Under the pieces are notes generated by a model, which ran no database searches, was not told the DNA's origin, and worked only from the letters and a program-made list of their open reading frames with translations. The translations under genes were made by a program, and so were the position numbers. DNA of 53,485 nt, from assembly GCA_964500645.1 (NCBI GenBank), contig CAZCOH010000008.1:1-53485 (forward strand), given 5' to 3'. Source of the stretch: CAYFIW01 sp964500645. GTDB lineage: Bacteria; Chloroflexota; Dehalococcoidia; Lucifugimonadales; UBA826. Below are positions 26,043-34,608 of the stretch, one piece after another. Position 1 is the first letter of the stretch, and each line of letters starts with the position of its first letter.

Positions 26043-27749
26043 CTACAAGCCCTCTGCATTCGCCGTATGAAAAGTGTCTACCCCTCCATATAAGAGCCCA
26101 TTCTTTTTCAAAATAGCAGCTGGGCTGGCAAATTTTGAGCTTCCAGTTTGCCAAAATCCTTCATCAAGTATCCTGATTTCGTGACCTTTTCCCCTTAAAT
26201 CTTCTATCACTTTTTTGTCCAATTCGGGCGGTACGTCGGTTGTTGAAGAGCTGCAGTCAATTCTCGGAGAATCTATCGCTTCTTGAGGATTCATATCGAA
26301 ATCAATCATTTTGATTAATAACGAGCTTACGCAGTTGGTTATTCTTCTACCTCCTGATGCTCCTGCAACAATTTCAACTCCCTCAGAACCTAAAACGAGA
26401 GCGGGTGTCATGTTGTTTAAAGGATATTTGCCGGGCGCGACAGAATTGACTCGTCCTGGAACAGGGTCATACCACATCATTCCGTTGTTCATTACGATGC
26501 CCGTACCCTTTGGCACGATACCGGATCCAAAACCAGACATAATCGTATTCGTTATTGAGACAGCGTTTCCTTCTCCATCTATTACGCATAGATGAGTCGT
26601 TCCATTATCTGGGGAAGGATTGCTTCCCTCCATAGTAAACTTCGGGTCTCTCCCTTCTTCAATCCATGGGTTACCAGGTTCATAATTTGAGATTGCGTTA
26701 TCTCCTATCAATGAGCTTTGTCTAGCCGTATATTCATCTGATAAGAGACCTTTCCATGGCACATCCGCAAAGTTAGGATCTGCCATATATTCAAATCTAT
26801 CTGCATATGCCATTCGAGCTGCACTGATGTATCTGTGCAATGTCTCTGTAGAATTGTGACCAAGGGATGTTAGATTAAATCTGTTTAAAAGTTTTAAGGT
26901 CATCGCGGTCGTCGTGCCCGCGCAAGCAAAAGGTGGCACTCTTATGGTTTTTCCTCTGTAATTAAATTCCAGAGCGTTTTCCCAATAAAATGGTTTATAT
27001 GAATCGAAGTCATCTTTGGATATTATCCCGCCATTATCCCTGATATCCTTAACCATTAACTCTGTTATTTGACCACGATAGAAGGCGTCTGCGCCGAATT
27101 TTCCAATAGCCTCAAGAGAGTTAGCTAATTCAGGTTGTTTCAATATATATGGACCATCTATTCCACCAAACGGCAGAGAGCCTTCTGGCATGAAGATTTT
27201 TCCGATCTCTTCATAACGAAGAAGCATCTGAGTTAATCCTGCCATTTTGTATAAGGTGTACCATTCCGGATAATAGCCATTTCTGGCAATTTGGACTGCT
27301 GGTTCAACAACTTCTTTTAGGGGTAGTTTTCCGAACCTCTTATGAGCTTCGACTAGCCCTGCCACACACCCCGGTACAGCTATAGATTTAAAACCGTGTA
27401 TGTTTTCGTTATCTGAGACTCCCGGCCAACCGAAGCTTCCAACGGATGGCTCACCCGTCAGTTTGTACATGTCGGGTTTAGCCTCAATTGGGCCTTTCAT
27501 GGGAAATCCAAAGACTCCTCCCTTCTCTCCCATTTGAAATACCATATATCCACCACCACCTATACCGCTTGACTCTGGTTCCACGACTCCTACAGCTAGG
27601 CATGCGGCGACAGCAGCATCAATTGCATTGCCTCCTGTTTTGAGTATTTCAAGTCCAGCCTGTGTAGATAATCTGTCTTTTGTTGCGACCATGCCTTTGT
27701 TGGACACTGCCTCAGATTTTGTAAAATTTACTGTTGTAGAAGTGTTCAT
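26043..27749 (-). CDS. gamma-glutamyltransferase / glutathione hydrolase family
   Basis: 568 residues of the Ntn-hydrolase family that self-cleaves and transfers or hydrolyses gamma-glutamyl groups (glutathione and conjugates). Seen: LEILKTGGNAIDAAVAACLA and EPESSGIGGGGYMVFQ in the large subunit, and the autoprocessing nucleophile Thr384 in DNGTTHLCVIDGEGNAVSIT opening the small subunit, with ASGGRRITN further on. There is no signal peptide, so it acts in the cytoplasm. It follows an MFS transporter and the SAM-riboswitch unit in the same direction, which suggests a role in sulfur or gamma-glutamyl-peptide salvage. AGGTG precedes the ATG. Confidence 0.92.
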   Translation of the reverse strand: MNTSTTVNFTKSEAVSNKGMVATKDRLSTQAGLEILKTGGNAIDAAVAACLAVGVVEPESSGIGGGGYMVFQMGEKGGVFGFPMKGPIEAKPDMYKLTGEPSVGSFGWPGVSDNENIHGFKSIAVPGCVAGLVEAHKRFGKLPLKEVVEPAVQIARNGYYPEWYTLYKMAGLTQMLLRYEEIGKIFMPEGSLPFGGIDGPYILKQPELANSLEAIGKFGADAFYRGQITELMVKDIRDNGGIISKDDFDSYKPFYWENALEFNYRGKTIRVPPFACAGTTTAMTLKLLNRFNLTSLGHNSTETLHRYISAARMAYADRFEYMADPNFADVPWKGLLSDEYTARQSSLIGDNAISNYEPGNPWIEEGRDPKFTMEGSNPSPDNGTTHLCVIDGEGNAVSITNTIMSGFGSGIVPKGTGIVMNNGMMWYDPVPGRVNSVAPGKYPLNNMTPALVLGSEGVEIVAGASGGRRITNCVSSLLIKMIDFDMNPQEAIDSPRIDCSSSTTDVPPELDKKVIEDLRGKGHEIRILDEGFWQTGSSKFASPAAILKKNGLLYGGVDTFHTANAEGL

Positions 27750-27822
27750 TGTTCACCTGCAAAATTCAGAGGATTATTCATCACACATACTACAGGATTA
27801 TGAGGATTCTGGTGGCTAGTGG

Positions 27823-29325
27823 CTATCCAGTTGATGGTTCCTCTAATAGATCTGGGATGTTGGCGGATGTACTCCGATCCTTATCTATCAATTCATTACT
27901 TGATGCCATCCTAAAGTCCCATACATTTCTGAAAACAAAAAATGAAATTGTTACGCCCACCGTAAGGAGTAATGCTCCTATTCTGGTTGCAAGATCTGCT
28001 CCGATGCCATTTGCTATGAATCCGGAAGTCATGGCCCCGAATGGTATCAGGCCCCAGCACATCATGTATATTCCAGTTACTTTGCCTCTCATATGTTCTG
28101 GCAGAATACTTTGTACGGTTGCTCCTACAACAGAGAAAAAAGTCATCATAGCCCCAGAAATTAACATGGTTAGTAAAAGACCCAATTCGTAATGCTTGTT
28201 CAGAGATACGGCTATCATCAGGATAGCAATCATGACTAGGACGTTAAATGATATTATCCCTGGTCTTTTTATCCGTCCATAGGAAGCTAATATAATTGTT
28301 CCGAGTAAGGATCCTAAACCTGCTGCGGAAAGTAGAAGACCAAGTCCTTTAGCACCCACGTTATATATGGTTGCTGAATATACTGGTATCAAGGCACTGA
28401 AAAACGGAACCACTAAAATCACCATCAAAAATGTCATGAACATGAATCCGATAATAGTTGGATGGTCAAATACAAAGCGGATACCTGACTTCATTTCTGG
28501 AAATATAGCCACAAGTGATAGATTGTGCTTCGCAGTTCTTTTGCCATCATTGCCTGAAATTGCTACTAATTGAACTACGATGCCAGCTAGTATCATGAGG
28601 GTTGCCTCAATAATTAATATTGGCCAGACGCCAATCGTTGCAATCATGATTCCACCAAGTGCCGGTACAAGCAGCCGCATTAGGCTAAATGCCATTGAAT
28701 TGAGCGCAAAGGCATTTATGAGATTTTCTTTTGGCACAATTGATGATAACAATGACATACGAGCTGGGTCATGTATGGTCCAAGCTAATCCCATCAACAA
28801 TACAAAACTCATGATGGTCCAAGTATTGTTTTGGCCAGTTATGATAATTATTGAGAAAATTATCATCAAAACAGCTTGGTATGAATATATAAATGTTAGC
28901 AAATACCTCTTGTCGAATTTGTCGCTGATCGCACCCCCTAAAGGTCCACCTAGTAATATTGGAAGAGCGTCTAGGCCCATTATGAAAGTTGTTAACAAGG
29001 GGGATTTCGTAATTTCGTATGCTAACCAACCGATAACCACTTGTTGGAGCCAAAAAGCTCCACTGAAAATTGCGGTTGATAACCACAGGTATCGGTAGTT
29101 GATGGATCTGAAATTATCAAAAGTGTGTATTTTCTTAGGAACGGGGAGAGGGTTAATAAGTCCAAGTTTGGAGGGAAAGTGCTTTTTTCTTGACGCTTTT
29201 TTTGAATTAGGTTTACTTAATATGAAATTATTAGCTTCTATTTTCTTGTTTGGTCTTCTAAAAATCCCTTCAAATGATGCCCGGGAAAATAGTTTAGTTT
29301 TCAAAGAGTATTTCTGTAGCCTCAA
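27823..29325 (-). CDS. MFS transporter (MFS_3/EntS-like)
   Basis: About 500 residues with 12 predicted helices. The first begins NYRYLWLSTAIFSGAF, then GGPLGGAISDKFDKRYLLT (motif A), and a second half-repeat after a loop near residue 265. This is the MFS_3 group that includes EntS-like exporters. The first 70 residues are unusually basic and lie before helix 1; the only standard starts in frame are TTG 29325 and TTG 29304, neither with a clear ribosome-binding site, so the true start is uncertain. It lies 171 nt behind the SAM-controlled 79-aa gene and 73 nt ahead of the gamma-glutamyltransferase. The substrate is unknown. Confidence 0.85.
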   Translation of the reverse strand: MRLQKYSLKTKLFSRASFEGIFRRPNKKIEANNFILSKPNSKKASRKKHFPSKLGLINPLPVPKKIHTFDNFRSINYRYLWLSTAIFSGAFWLQQVVIGWLAYEITKSPLLTTFIMGLDALPILLGGPLGGAISDKFDKRYLLTFIYSYQAVLMIIFSIIIITGQNNTWTIMSFVLLMGLAWTIHDPARMSLLSSIVPKENLINAFALNSMAFSLMRLLVPALGGIMIATIGVWPILIIEATLMILAGIVVQLVAISGNDGKRTAKHNLSLVAIFPEMKSGIRFVFDHPTIIGFMFMTFLMVILVVPFFSALIPVYSATIYNVGAKGLGLLLSAAGLGSLLGTIILASYGRIKRPGIISFNVLVMIAILMIAVSLNKHYELGLLLTMLISGAMMTFFSVVGATVQSILPEHMRGKVTGIYMMCWGLIPFGAMTSGFIANGIGADLATRIGALLLTVGVTISFFVFRNVWDFRMASSNELIDKDRSTSANIPDLLEEPSTG

Positions 29326-29496
29326 GGATATGATGTGTGAAACAATTGAGACTAAAAGCTTACTAATTCATTAAATAAAAAACAAGTATTATTTTTCATG
29401 AATTAATTAACGTAAGATTAGAATCTTAGAAATTTCTGTATTTACAGACCGATGAGTTGGGACACATTAGATTTTTTAAATTTAACTGCACTGGTG

Positions 29497-29736
29497 TCAG
29501 GATAAAAAGTTTTGGTTTTTGATTAGCGATAAAAACTTAGGGTCCAATTTATCGGCACAGTTTGATAGCCATTTATGGCCATACTTAACTCTTAGCTCGG
29601 CAGCCCACTCAATTTTTATAGACCCTTTTTTGTGTGCGATTTCTGTTAGAACTGCCTTGAGTGTGGTTAGATCATTTGAAGAATTGTATGGAGAGTTTTG
29701 GGATACATATTCGGATCTAGTATGGGCCCTGTTCAT
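29497..29736 (-). CDS. unknown 79-aa protein behind a SAM riboswitch
   Basis: A short protein I do not recognise. It starts MNRAHTRSEYVSQNSPYNSS, continues with a helical, basic middle (DLTTLKAVLTEIAHKKG and EWAAELRVKYGHKWL) and ends in LSLIKNQNFLS. The start is well supported: AAAAGGAG lies 5 nt before the ATG. It is the first gene after a promoter, a SAM-IV-like aptamer and an intrinsic terminator, 45 nt downstream of the terminator, so its expression is predicted to fall when S-adenosylmethionine is high. A small DNA- or RNA-binding helical fold is conceivable but not shown. It has one Cys and no secretion signal. Confidence 0.65.
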   Translation of the reverse strand: MNRAHTRSEYVSQNSPYNSSNDLTTLKAVLTEIAHKKGSIKIEWAAELRVKYGHKWLSNCADKLDPKFLSLIKNQNFLS

Positions 29737-29780
29737 CGGTACTCCTTTTCAGTCGTCCCTGTCAATTGAAGAGGGGCCAT

Positions 29781-29808
29781 AAAAAAAGCCCTCCGGAATA
29801 CGGAGAGC
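29781..29808 (-). terminator. intrinsic terminator of the SAM riboswitch
   Basis: On the minus strand an 8-bp stem (29808-29801 pairing with 29795-29788, with one G-U) and a five-base loop are followed by seven T (29787-29781). It lies just after the aptamer and before the 79-aa gene, where a riboswitch expression platform is expected. Confidence 0.85.
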
Positions 29809-29834
29809 CCGCACCCTTTGTTCCAGATAGAACC

Positions 29835-29919
29835 TCGTCTTTTTCCCCAGGGGCACCTTGAGAGTTAAGGTTGCCGGGCAGGATCAAAGGACTGAGGCCT
29901 AACCTGCCACTCGGGACGA
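29835..29919 (-). promoter_or_regulatory. SAM riboswitch aptamer, SAM-IV / SAM-I/IV-like
   Basis: On the minus strand P1 pairs TCGTC (29919-29915) with GACGA (29839-29835). P2 pairs GGCAGG (29908-29903) with CCTGCC (29882-29877). P3 pairs ACCTT (29871-29867) with AAGGT (29859-29855). The SAM-binding core is recognisable as CCGGCAACC followed by AAGGTGCC, and the order GAGTGGCAGG...CCTGCCCGGCAACC...GGTGCCCC matches SAM-IV better than SAM-I. A GTTC...GAAC hairpin follows P1, as in SAM-IV. A promoter lies upstream and a terminator downstream. Confidence 0.85.
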
Positions 29920-29937
29920 ATTTTAAATTGTTCGCTG

Positions 29938-29967
29938 ATTGTAGCATATTTTTTAAAATCAACTCAA
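29938..29967 (-). promoter_or_regulatory. promoter of the SAM-riboswitch transcript
   Basis: On the minus strand TTGAGT (29967-29962), 18 nt and TACAAT (29943-29938) with an upstream TGC form a good extended sigma70 promoter. Transcription would start near 29931, about 12 nt before aptamer helix P1. Confidence 0.7.
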
Positions 29968-30091
29968 TTTTTATGCCTGTAAAATAACTGCTTTATGGAG
30001 GTGAGTCATATAAACTCTCATATGTTAGAATCATAGGGTTGTTTTGTGCCTAAATAACAACAAACTTGGTCGTTGAGTGGGTCATAGTCGA

Positions 30092-30454
30092 ATGCTAAAT
30101 GAGATTAACTGGATTGCTGTCATATTAGTAGCCGTAGTTGGGTTGGTGGCAATATTGACAATGTTCGCGTTGTCGCGACTCTTGGCGCCTAGAAGGCCGT
30201 CGGAAATAAAGGACACGCCATATGAGTGTGGAATTCCTGCGTCGCCATTCAACTGGTCTCAGATACAGATCAGGTATTACGTATTTGCGATACTTTTCAT
30301 CGTTTTTGATGTAGAGGCTGTCTTTTTATTTCCTTGGGCACTTGTTTTTCTAGAAGCTACTCCAGCAGTGTTTTATGAGATGTTGATTTTTATTGCGATA
30401 TTATTTTTTGGTATTGCATATGGATGGCGAAAAGGTGTACTGCAATGGCGATAG
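30092..30454 (+). CDS. nuoA: NADH-quinone oxidoreductase subunit A
   Basis: A membrane-arm subunit of complex I of about 120 residues and three helices. Seen: LLAPRRPSEIKDTPYECGIP, the conserved loop with the Glu-Cys-Gly, then YYVFAILFIVFDVEAVFLFPWA, the second helix with its conserved acidic pair. The start ATG 30092 is preferred over GTG 30077. An extended -10 (TGTTAGAAT near 30026) is a promoter candidate. It opens the 11-gene nuo operon. Confidence 0.95.
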   Translation: MLNEINWIAVILVAVVGLVAILTMFALSRLLAPRRPSEIKDTPYECGIPASPFNWSQIQIRYYVFAILFIVFDVEAVFLFPWALVFLEATPAVFYEMLIFIAILFFGIAYGWRKGVLQWR

Positions 30455-31107
30455 ATGGAGATATAGGGAAATATGGTCAATTTATACCCAAGGAAAGTCT
30501 TCAGGGTCGGAGACCTGAAGAAGATTTTCGTCTTGGAGAAGGATATCAGTCAGGAAGTGGAAATAGTCCGGCAGAAAGCGTTTTCAACAGAGTTCTTCCA
30601 AATGCGCTGACAGCAAAATCGGATGAGCTTTTTTCACTTGCCCGAAAGTCTTCTTTATGGACACTTTCATTTGGTTTGGCTTGTTGCGCTATAGAGATGA
30701 TAAGTACCCACATGTCACATCATGACCTCGATAGGTTTGGTGTTGTTACATGGCCATCGCCTAGACAGGCTGACGTAATGATTGTTGCGGGTACGGTTGT
30801 AAAAAAGATGGCTGACCCAATAAAGTTACTTTACGAACAAATGCCTGACCCAAAATGGGTGATTGCTATGGGTAGTTGCGCTACTAATGGTGGTCCTTAT
30901 TACAAATCCTATTCAGTGGTGATGGGTGTAGATCATCTAATTCCGGTGGATGTTTACATACCGGGTTGCCCGCCTCGCCCAGAAGCCTTAATGTATGGAA
31001 TTCTTCAGTTGCAAGAAAAAATACAGTTGGATTCCCGTCAGTCACGTTCTTCCAAAGTGGATAAAACTGTAGCCAATGAATTAGATTCTGATTCACATAG
31101 AGCTTAG
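30445..31107 (+). CDS. nuoB: NADH-quinone oxidoreductase subunit B
   Basis: A peripheral-arm subunit that carries terminal cluster N2 next to the quinone pocket. Cluster ligands are Cys80-Cys81 (GLACCAIEM), Cys145 (GSCATNGG) and Cys175 (PGCPPRPEAL). Its N-terminal 45 residues are polar and longer than in E. coli. The start ATG 30445 has AAAGGTG upstream and overlaps the nuoA end by 10 nt; the upstream ATG 30424 is less likely. Length is 220 residues. Confidence 0.96.
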   Translation: MAIDGDIGKYGQFIPKESLQGRRPEEDFRLGEGYQSGSGNSPAESVFNRVLPNALTAKSDELFSLARKSSLWTLSFGLACCAIEMISTHMSHHDLDRFGVVTWPSPRQADVMIVAGTVVKKMADPIKLLYEQMPDPKWVIAMGSCATNGGPYYKSYSVVMGVDHLIPVDVYIPGCPPRPEALMYGILQLQEKIQLDSRQSRSSKVDKTVANELDSDSHRA

Positions 31108-31122
31108 TCGAGGCTTTATCTA

Positions 31123-31662
31123 ATGGCGCAGAGGCGAAATGCAAACCCAGGTAGGCAGCATGAAGTACCTACAGCAACTGTTAAATTAGATGAAAAAGGT
31201 AAAGCTTTGTCTAAAGCTTTACAGGGGGACTTAGGGCCTAGTTTTCCAATATCGATCACGGCAGAAATAGATATAGTTACTGTCACTATTCCAGTTGTAA
31301 ACCTCGTGCAGGTTTGTACTTTTCTTAAAACGTCTGATTCGTACAGGTTTGATTATCTCTGTTCAGTGGCAGTCGTGGATTATGAAAAAGATGAAGATAG
31401 ATTCGAGATTGTTTACCATCTAGTGTCACTAATAAATCGTTATAAGTTGGCTTTAAAGGTGTCCGTCTCGGCAGATCAACCTGTAGTTCCATCCATCATT
31501 AACGTTTGGAGGGCCTCTGACTGGTTTGAACGAGAAGGACATGATTTGTTTGGGATAGTGTTCGAAGGACATCCAGATTTATCCCCATTGTTGCTTTACG
31601 AAGGATTTGATGGCTATCCAGGAAGGAAAAGCTTTCCATTTCATGACTACCAAGAGTGGTAG
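31123..31662 (+). CDS. nuoC: NADH-quinone oxidoreductase subunit C
   Basis: A 179-residue subunit of the 30-kDa family, contacting subunit D in the quinone module. Seen: FDYLCSVAVVDYEKDEDRFEIVYHL and the signature ASDWFEREGHDLFGIVFEGHPDLSPLL with GYPGRKSFPFHDY at the end. The protein is separate from NuoD, unlike the fused CD form of E. coli. It begins 15 nt after nuoB. Confidence 0.94.
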   Translation: MAQRRNANPGRQHEVPTATVKLDEKGKALSKALQGDLGPSFPISITAEIDIVTVTIPVVNLVQVCTFLKTSDSYRFDYLCSVAVVDYEKDEDRFEIVYHLVSLINRYKLALKVSVSADQPVVPSIINVWRASDWFEREGHDLFGIVFEGHPDLSPLLLYEGFDGYPGRKSFPFHDYQEW

Positions 31663-31692
31663 TTGGAGTTAATTTTGAAGGAATTTTAAAGG

Positions 31693-32817
31693 ATGCAGGT
31701 TCACGAACAGATTAATCAAAACCCAGATGCCATTGATCTTATGATCAATATGGGTCCTCAACACCCAAGTACACATGGAGTGTTTCGTCTTGTTCTTTGG
31801 ATTGACGGAGAAAGGATTGTGAAATCTGTGCCGCACATAGGTTATCTCCACAGGGGATCAGAAAAAATATGTGAAAGTGAACATTACAACCAGGTAATAA
31901 CTCTTTTTGACAGGTTGGACTATGTAGGAAACTTAAACAATGAGCTTGCTTTTTGCCTGGCTGCAGAAAAGATAATGGAGATTGAAGTCCCTGAACGAGC
32001 TGAATACATCAGAGTTATTTTATGTGAATTAAATCGTATTGCTAGTCATCTTCTTTTCTATGGGGTCTATGGTTTAGACGCCGGCGCTATGACACCTATG
32101 CTCTACGCTTTTAGAGAAAGAGAACGAGTTCAAGAATTATTTGAGAGTGTGACCGGAGCTCGTCTTATGCATAATTACATAAGAATAGGTGGACTAAAAG
32201 AAGATGTTCCTTCAGATTTTAAGGATCGAGTTTTACGACTGACTGATCAGTTAAAGTCGGGTATTGACGAATGCGACGAGCTTTTATCTCAAAATGAGAT
32301 GTTTTTAGCTAGAACAAAAGGTGTTGGAAAATTGTCAGGTCGCGATGCTGTCGACTATGGAGTGACTGGTCCTGCTCTCAGAGCGTCCGGTGTGTCTGAA
32401 GATATTAGAATTACTGATACATATTCGATTTACGATCGGTTTGATTTTGGAATACCTATAGGGACAGAAGGAGACTGTTGGGATAGGTTTTACGTGCGTG
32501 TGGAGGAGATGCGGGAGTCTTTAAGAATAATAGACCAGGCATTGAAAGATCTACCAGATGGCGATATAGCGGCAAATGTCCGGAGAATTATTCGCCCCCC
32601 CAAAGGGGAAGTATTTGTTAGAACTGAATCTCCCAGGGGCGATCTAGCGGTTTTTCTAGTAAGTGACGGTACAGATACCCCGTACAGGGTTAAGGTGAGA
32701 GCCCCTTCGTTTGCTAATCTTCAAGCATTAAACCACATGCTCAAATCTTCATATCTCGCCGATGCTGTTCTGATTTTAGGCTCTATAGATGTCATAATGG
32801 GGGAAGTTGATCGGTGA
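31693..32817 (+). CDS. nuoD: NADH-quinone oxidoreductase subunit D
   Basis: A 374-residue 49-kDa subunit that forms most of the quinone cavity. Seen: LMINMGPQHPSTHGVFRL (the quinone-site His loop), GYLHRGSEKICESEHYNQ, FAREREVQ-like YAFRERERVQELFE and the C-terminal LILGSIDVIMGEVDR. The Tyr and His of the quinone head-group site appear to be present. Its stop overlaps the nuoH start by 4 nt. Confidence 0.96.
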   Translation: MQVHEQINQNPDAIDLMINMGPQHPSTHGVFRLVLWIDGERIVKSVPHIGYLHRGSEKICESEHYNQVITLFDRLDYVGNLNNELAFCLAAEKIMEIEVPERAEYIRVILCELNRIASHLLFYGVYGLDAGAMTPMLYAFRERERVQELFESVTGARLMHNYIRIGGLKEDVPSDFKDRVLRLTDQLKSGIDECDELLSQNEMFLARTKGVGKLSGRDAVDYGVTGPALRASGVSEDIRITDTYSIYDRFDFGIPIGTEGDCWDRFYVRVEEMRESLRIIDQALKDLPDGDIAANVRRIIRPPKGEVFVRTESPRGDLAVFLVSDGTDTPYRVKVRAPSFANLQALNHMLKSSYLADAVLILGSIDVIMGEVDR

Positions 32818-33983
32818 CGATCTTTGATTTTTTTACCTTGTTACTTAAGGTGTCGGTTCTATTAGGAGCCATATCTTTCGTCGTTCTGGTATTGACCTAT
32901 GTTGAGAGGAAAGCGTTGGCACGGATACAACAACGTTTGGGACCAACTCGGGTTGGATACAGAGGAATGCTTCAACCTCTTGCTGATGCCATCAAATTAT
33001 TAACCAAAGAGGATATATTGCCGTCTTGGGCAGACAAGGGAGTGTATTGGGCTGCTCCTATTGCAGTTTTTGTACCTGCATTTTTGATGTGGGTCACTAT
33101 TCCTGTCGCCCGGGATGTAGTAGTACAGAATCTGGACATGGGGCTTTTTTATTTGACGGCTGTGTCAGTCCTTTCTGTGATGGGCCTTGTGATGGCTGGA
33201 TGGGGATCTGCAAACAAGTGGGCTGTTATGGGAGGATTGAGAGCGGCTGGCCAGTTAGTAAGTTATGAAATACCTTTCATAATGGCGATAATTGGGGTTG
33301 TGATGCTATCTCAATCTCTTAATCTCCGAGATGTTGTAAGCGAGCAAGGTTCAATTCCATTTGGGTTACTGCAGCCTCTAGGGTTATTTATATTTTTAAC
33401 TGCTGGTCTGGCTGAGTTGGGTAGAACCCCTTTTGACATTCATCATGCTGAGTCTGAAGTCGTTGGCGGTCCTTTTGTTGAATATAGTGGGGCTCACTGG
33501 TCTGTTTTTTTCTTGGCTGAATATATGAACACCTTTACGGTTGCTGTTCTAACGGTTTTGCTTTTTTTTGGTGGGTGGGCTTGGCCTGAAATGCCTCTAG
33601 AAGGATTGGCCCACAGCATCTTGTCAATAATCTGGCTTTTAGTAAAAACGTCTGTAGTGATATGGGTAATTTTTTGGATTAGAGGGACTTATCCCAGGCT
33701 CAGGATAGATCAGCTAATGTCTTTCGGATGGAAGCTGCTCGTGCCACTTTCTTTCTTAAACATTATCTTAACTGCCGTAGTTTTGTTTTATGGTATTCCG
33801 CTGTGGGTTTTGAGTTTATTTTCTTTTGTGTTACTTGCTGCAACTTTTGCAGTGATCAGAAAAAATCCCGGCACCAACATGGAACGTCATACCGTTCATG
33901 TTATTCAGGGGAATCAACTAAAATCGTTAGATCCATATGCAAACCAAGCCGTGACTTCGGTTGATGGAGTGCCTCTTGAATAA
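32814..33983 (+). CDS. nuoH: NADH-quinone oxidoreductase subunit H
   Basis: A 389-residue integral membrane subunit at the joint of the two arms. Seen: LTYVERKALARIQQRLGPTR, GMLQPLADAIKLLTKED and FFLAEYMNTF, with the GLAELGRTPFDIHHAESEVV acidic loop that shapes the quinone entry. The GTG start at 32814 overlaps the nuoD stop as GTGA. The C-terminus has a polar tail of about 40 residues after the last helix. Confidence 0.96.
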   Translation: MTIFDFFTLLLKVSVLLGAISFVVLVLTYVERKALARIQQRLGPTRVGYRGMLQPLADAIKLLTKEDILPSWADKGVYWAAPIAVFVPAFLMWVTIPVARDVVVQNLDMGLFYLTAVSVLSVMGLVMAGWGSANKWAVMGGLRAAGQLVSYEIPFIMAIIGVVMLSQSLNLRDVVSEQGSIPFGLLQPLGLFIFLTAGLAELGRTPFDIHHAESEVVGGPFVEYSGAHWSVFFLAEYMNTFTVAVLTVLLFFGGWAWPEMPLEGLAHSILSIIWLLVKTSVVIWVIFWIRGTYPRLRIDQLMSFGWKLLVPLSFLNIILTAVVLFYGIPLWVLSLFSFVLLAATFAVIRKNPGTNMERHTVHVIQGNQLKSLDPYANQAVTSVDGVPLE

Positions 33984-34608
33984 ACTACGATCTGATAGAA
34001 AAAATATATTTGTTGGGTTTATAGAAGGGTTGCTTGTGACATTAAGGTCTACTTTAAGAAAGCCTGTGACTGCAGAATATCCTATGCCTGAAAAGCGTTT
34101 CAAACTTGATCCTAGGTATATGGGGTTTCCAGCATTGATGTGGGATACAGAAGTTCAAGAGCCCTATTGCACCGGTTGTATGGTTTGCATAAGAGAGTGT
34201 CCTACTCAATGTATGAAAGCTCAAATGAAGGATAATGAATTCTTTATTCAAGGTAAAAGTCGTAGAAGAAAAATCATCGATGAGTTTGAAATAAATTTGA
34301 GTAGATGTATTCTCTGCGGCATATGTGTTGATGTTTGCAATTTCGATGCTATAGAAATGTCTCATGAGCATGAATTGGGTAAGTATGAGCGTAATGGTAA
34401 TCGGGTGGATTTATCGTCCTTGTTATCGATGGGAACACAATATCAAGCTAAGGTCGCGTGGAAACCGAAACAACCTGAGAAAAACAGTGGTGTTCCAAAA
34501 CCACCTAAAGAGGGTTCTGGAAAACCGGCAAATAAAATGACTGTAGGAAAGGCAGAACCTGATGAGGGTTCTAATGAAAAGCTTGATAAAGGGAAGGAGG
34601 ATAAATGA
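33976..34608 (+). CDS. nuoI: NADH-quinone oxidoreductase subunit I
   Basis: An 8Fe ferredoxin-like subunit carrying clusters N6a and N6b. Two motifs are visible: Cys65-x2-Cys68-x2-Cys71-x3-Cys75-Pro, and Cys111-x2-Cys114-x2-Cys117-x3-Cys121. After the core, a 60-residue Lys/Pro/Glu-rich tail (from about 150) has no counterpart in short NuoI proteins. The start TTG 33976 has GGAG 6 nt upstream and overlaps the nuoH end; ATG 33964 is an alternative. NuoJ begins at its stop (ATGA). Confidence 0.93.
   Translation: MNKLRSDRKNIFVGFIEGLLVTLRSTLRKPVTAEYPMPEKRFKLDPRYMGFPALMWDTEVQEPYCTGCMVCIRECPTQCMKAQMKDNEFFIQGKSRRRKIIDEFEINLSRCILCGICVDVCNFDAIEMSHEHELGKYERNGNRVDLSSLLSMGTQYQAKVAWKPKQPEKNSGVPKPPKEGSGKPANKMTVGKAEPDEGSNEKLDKGKEDK

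Noticed and set aside
29326..29496. Second riboswitch or small gene between the 79-aa gene and the MFS gene
   Set aside because: Only AT-rich sequence with a 6-bp dyad (AAGATT/AATCTT) was found; no conserved RNA core and no frame with a ribosome-binding site.
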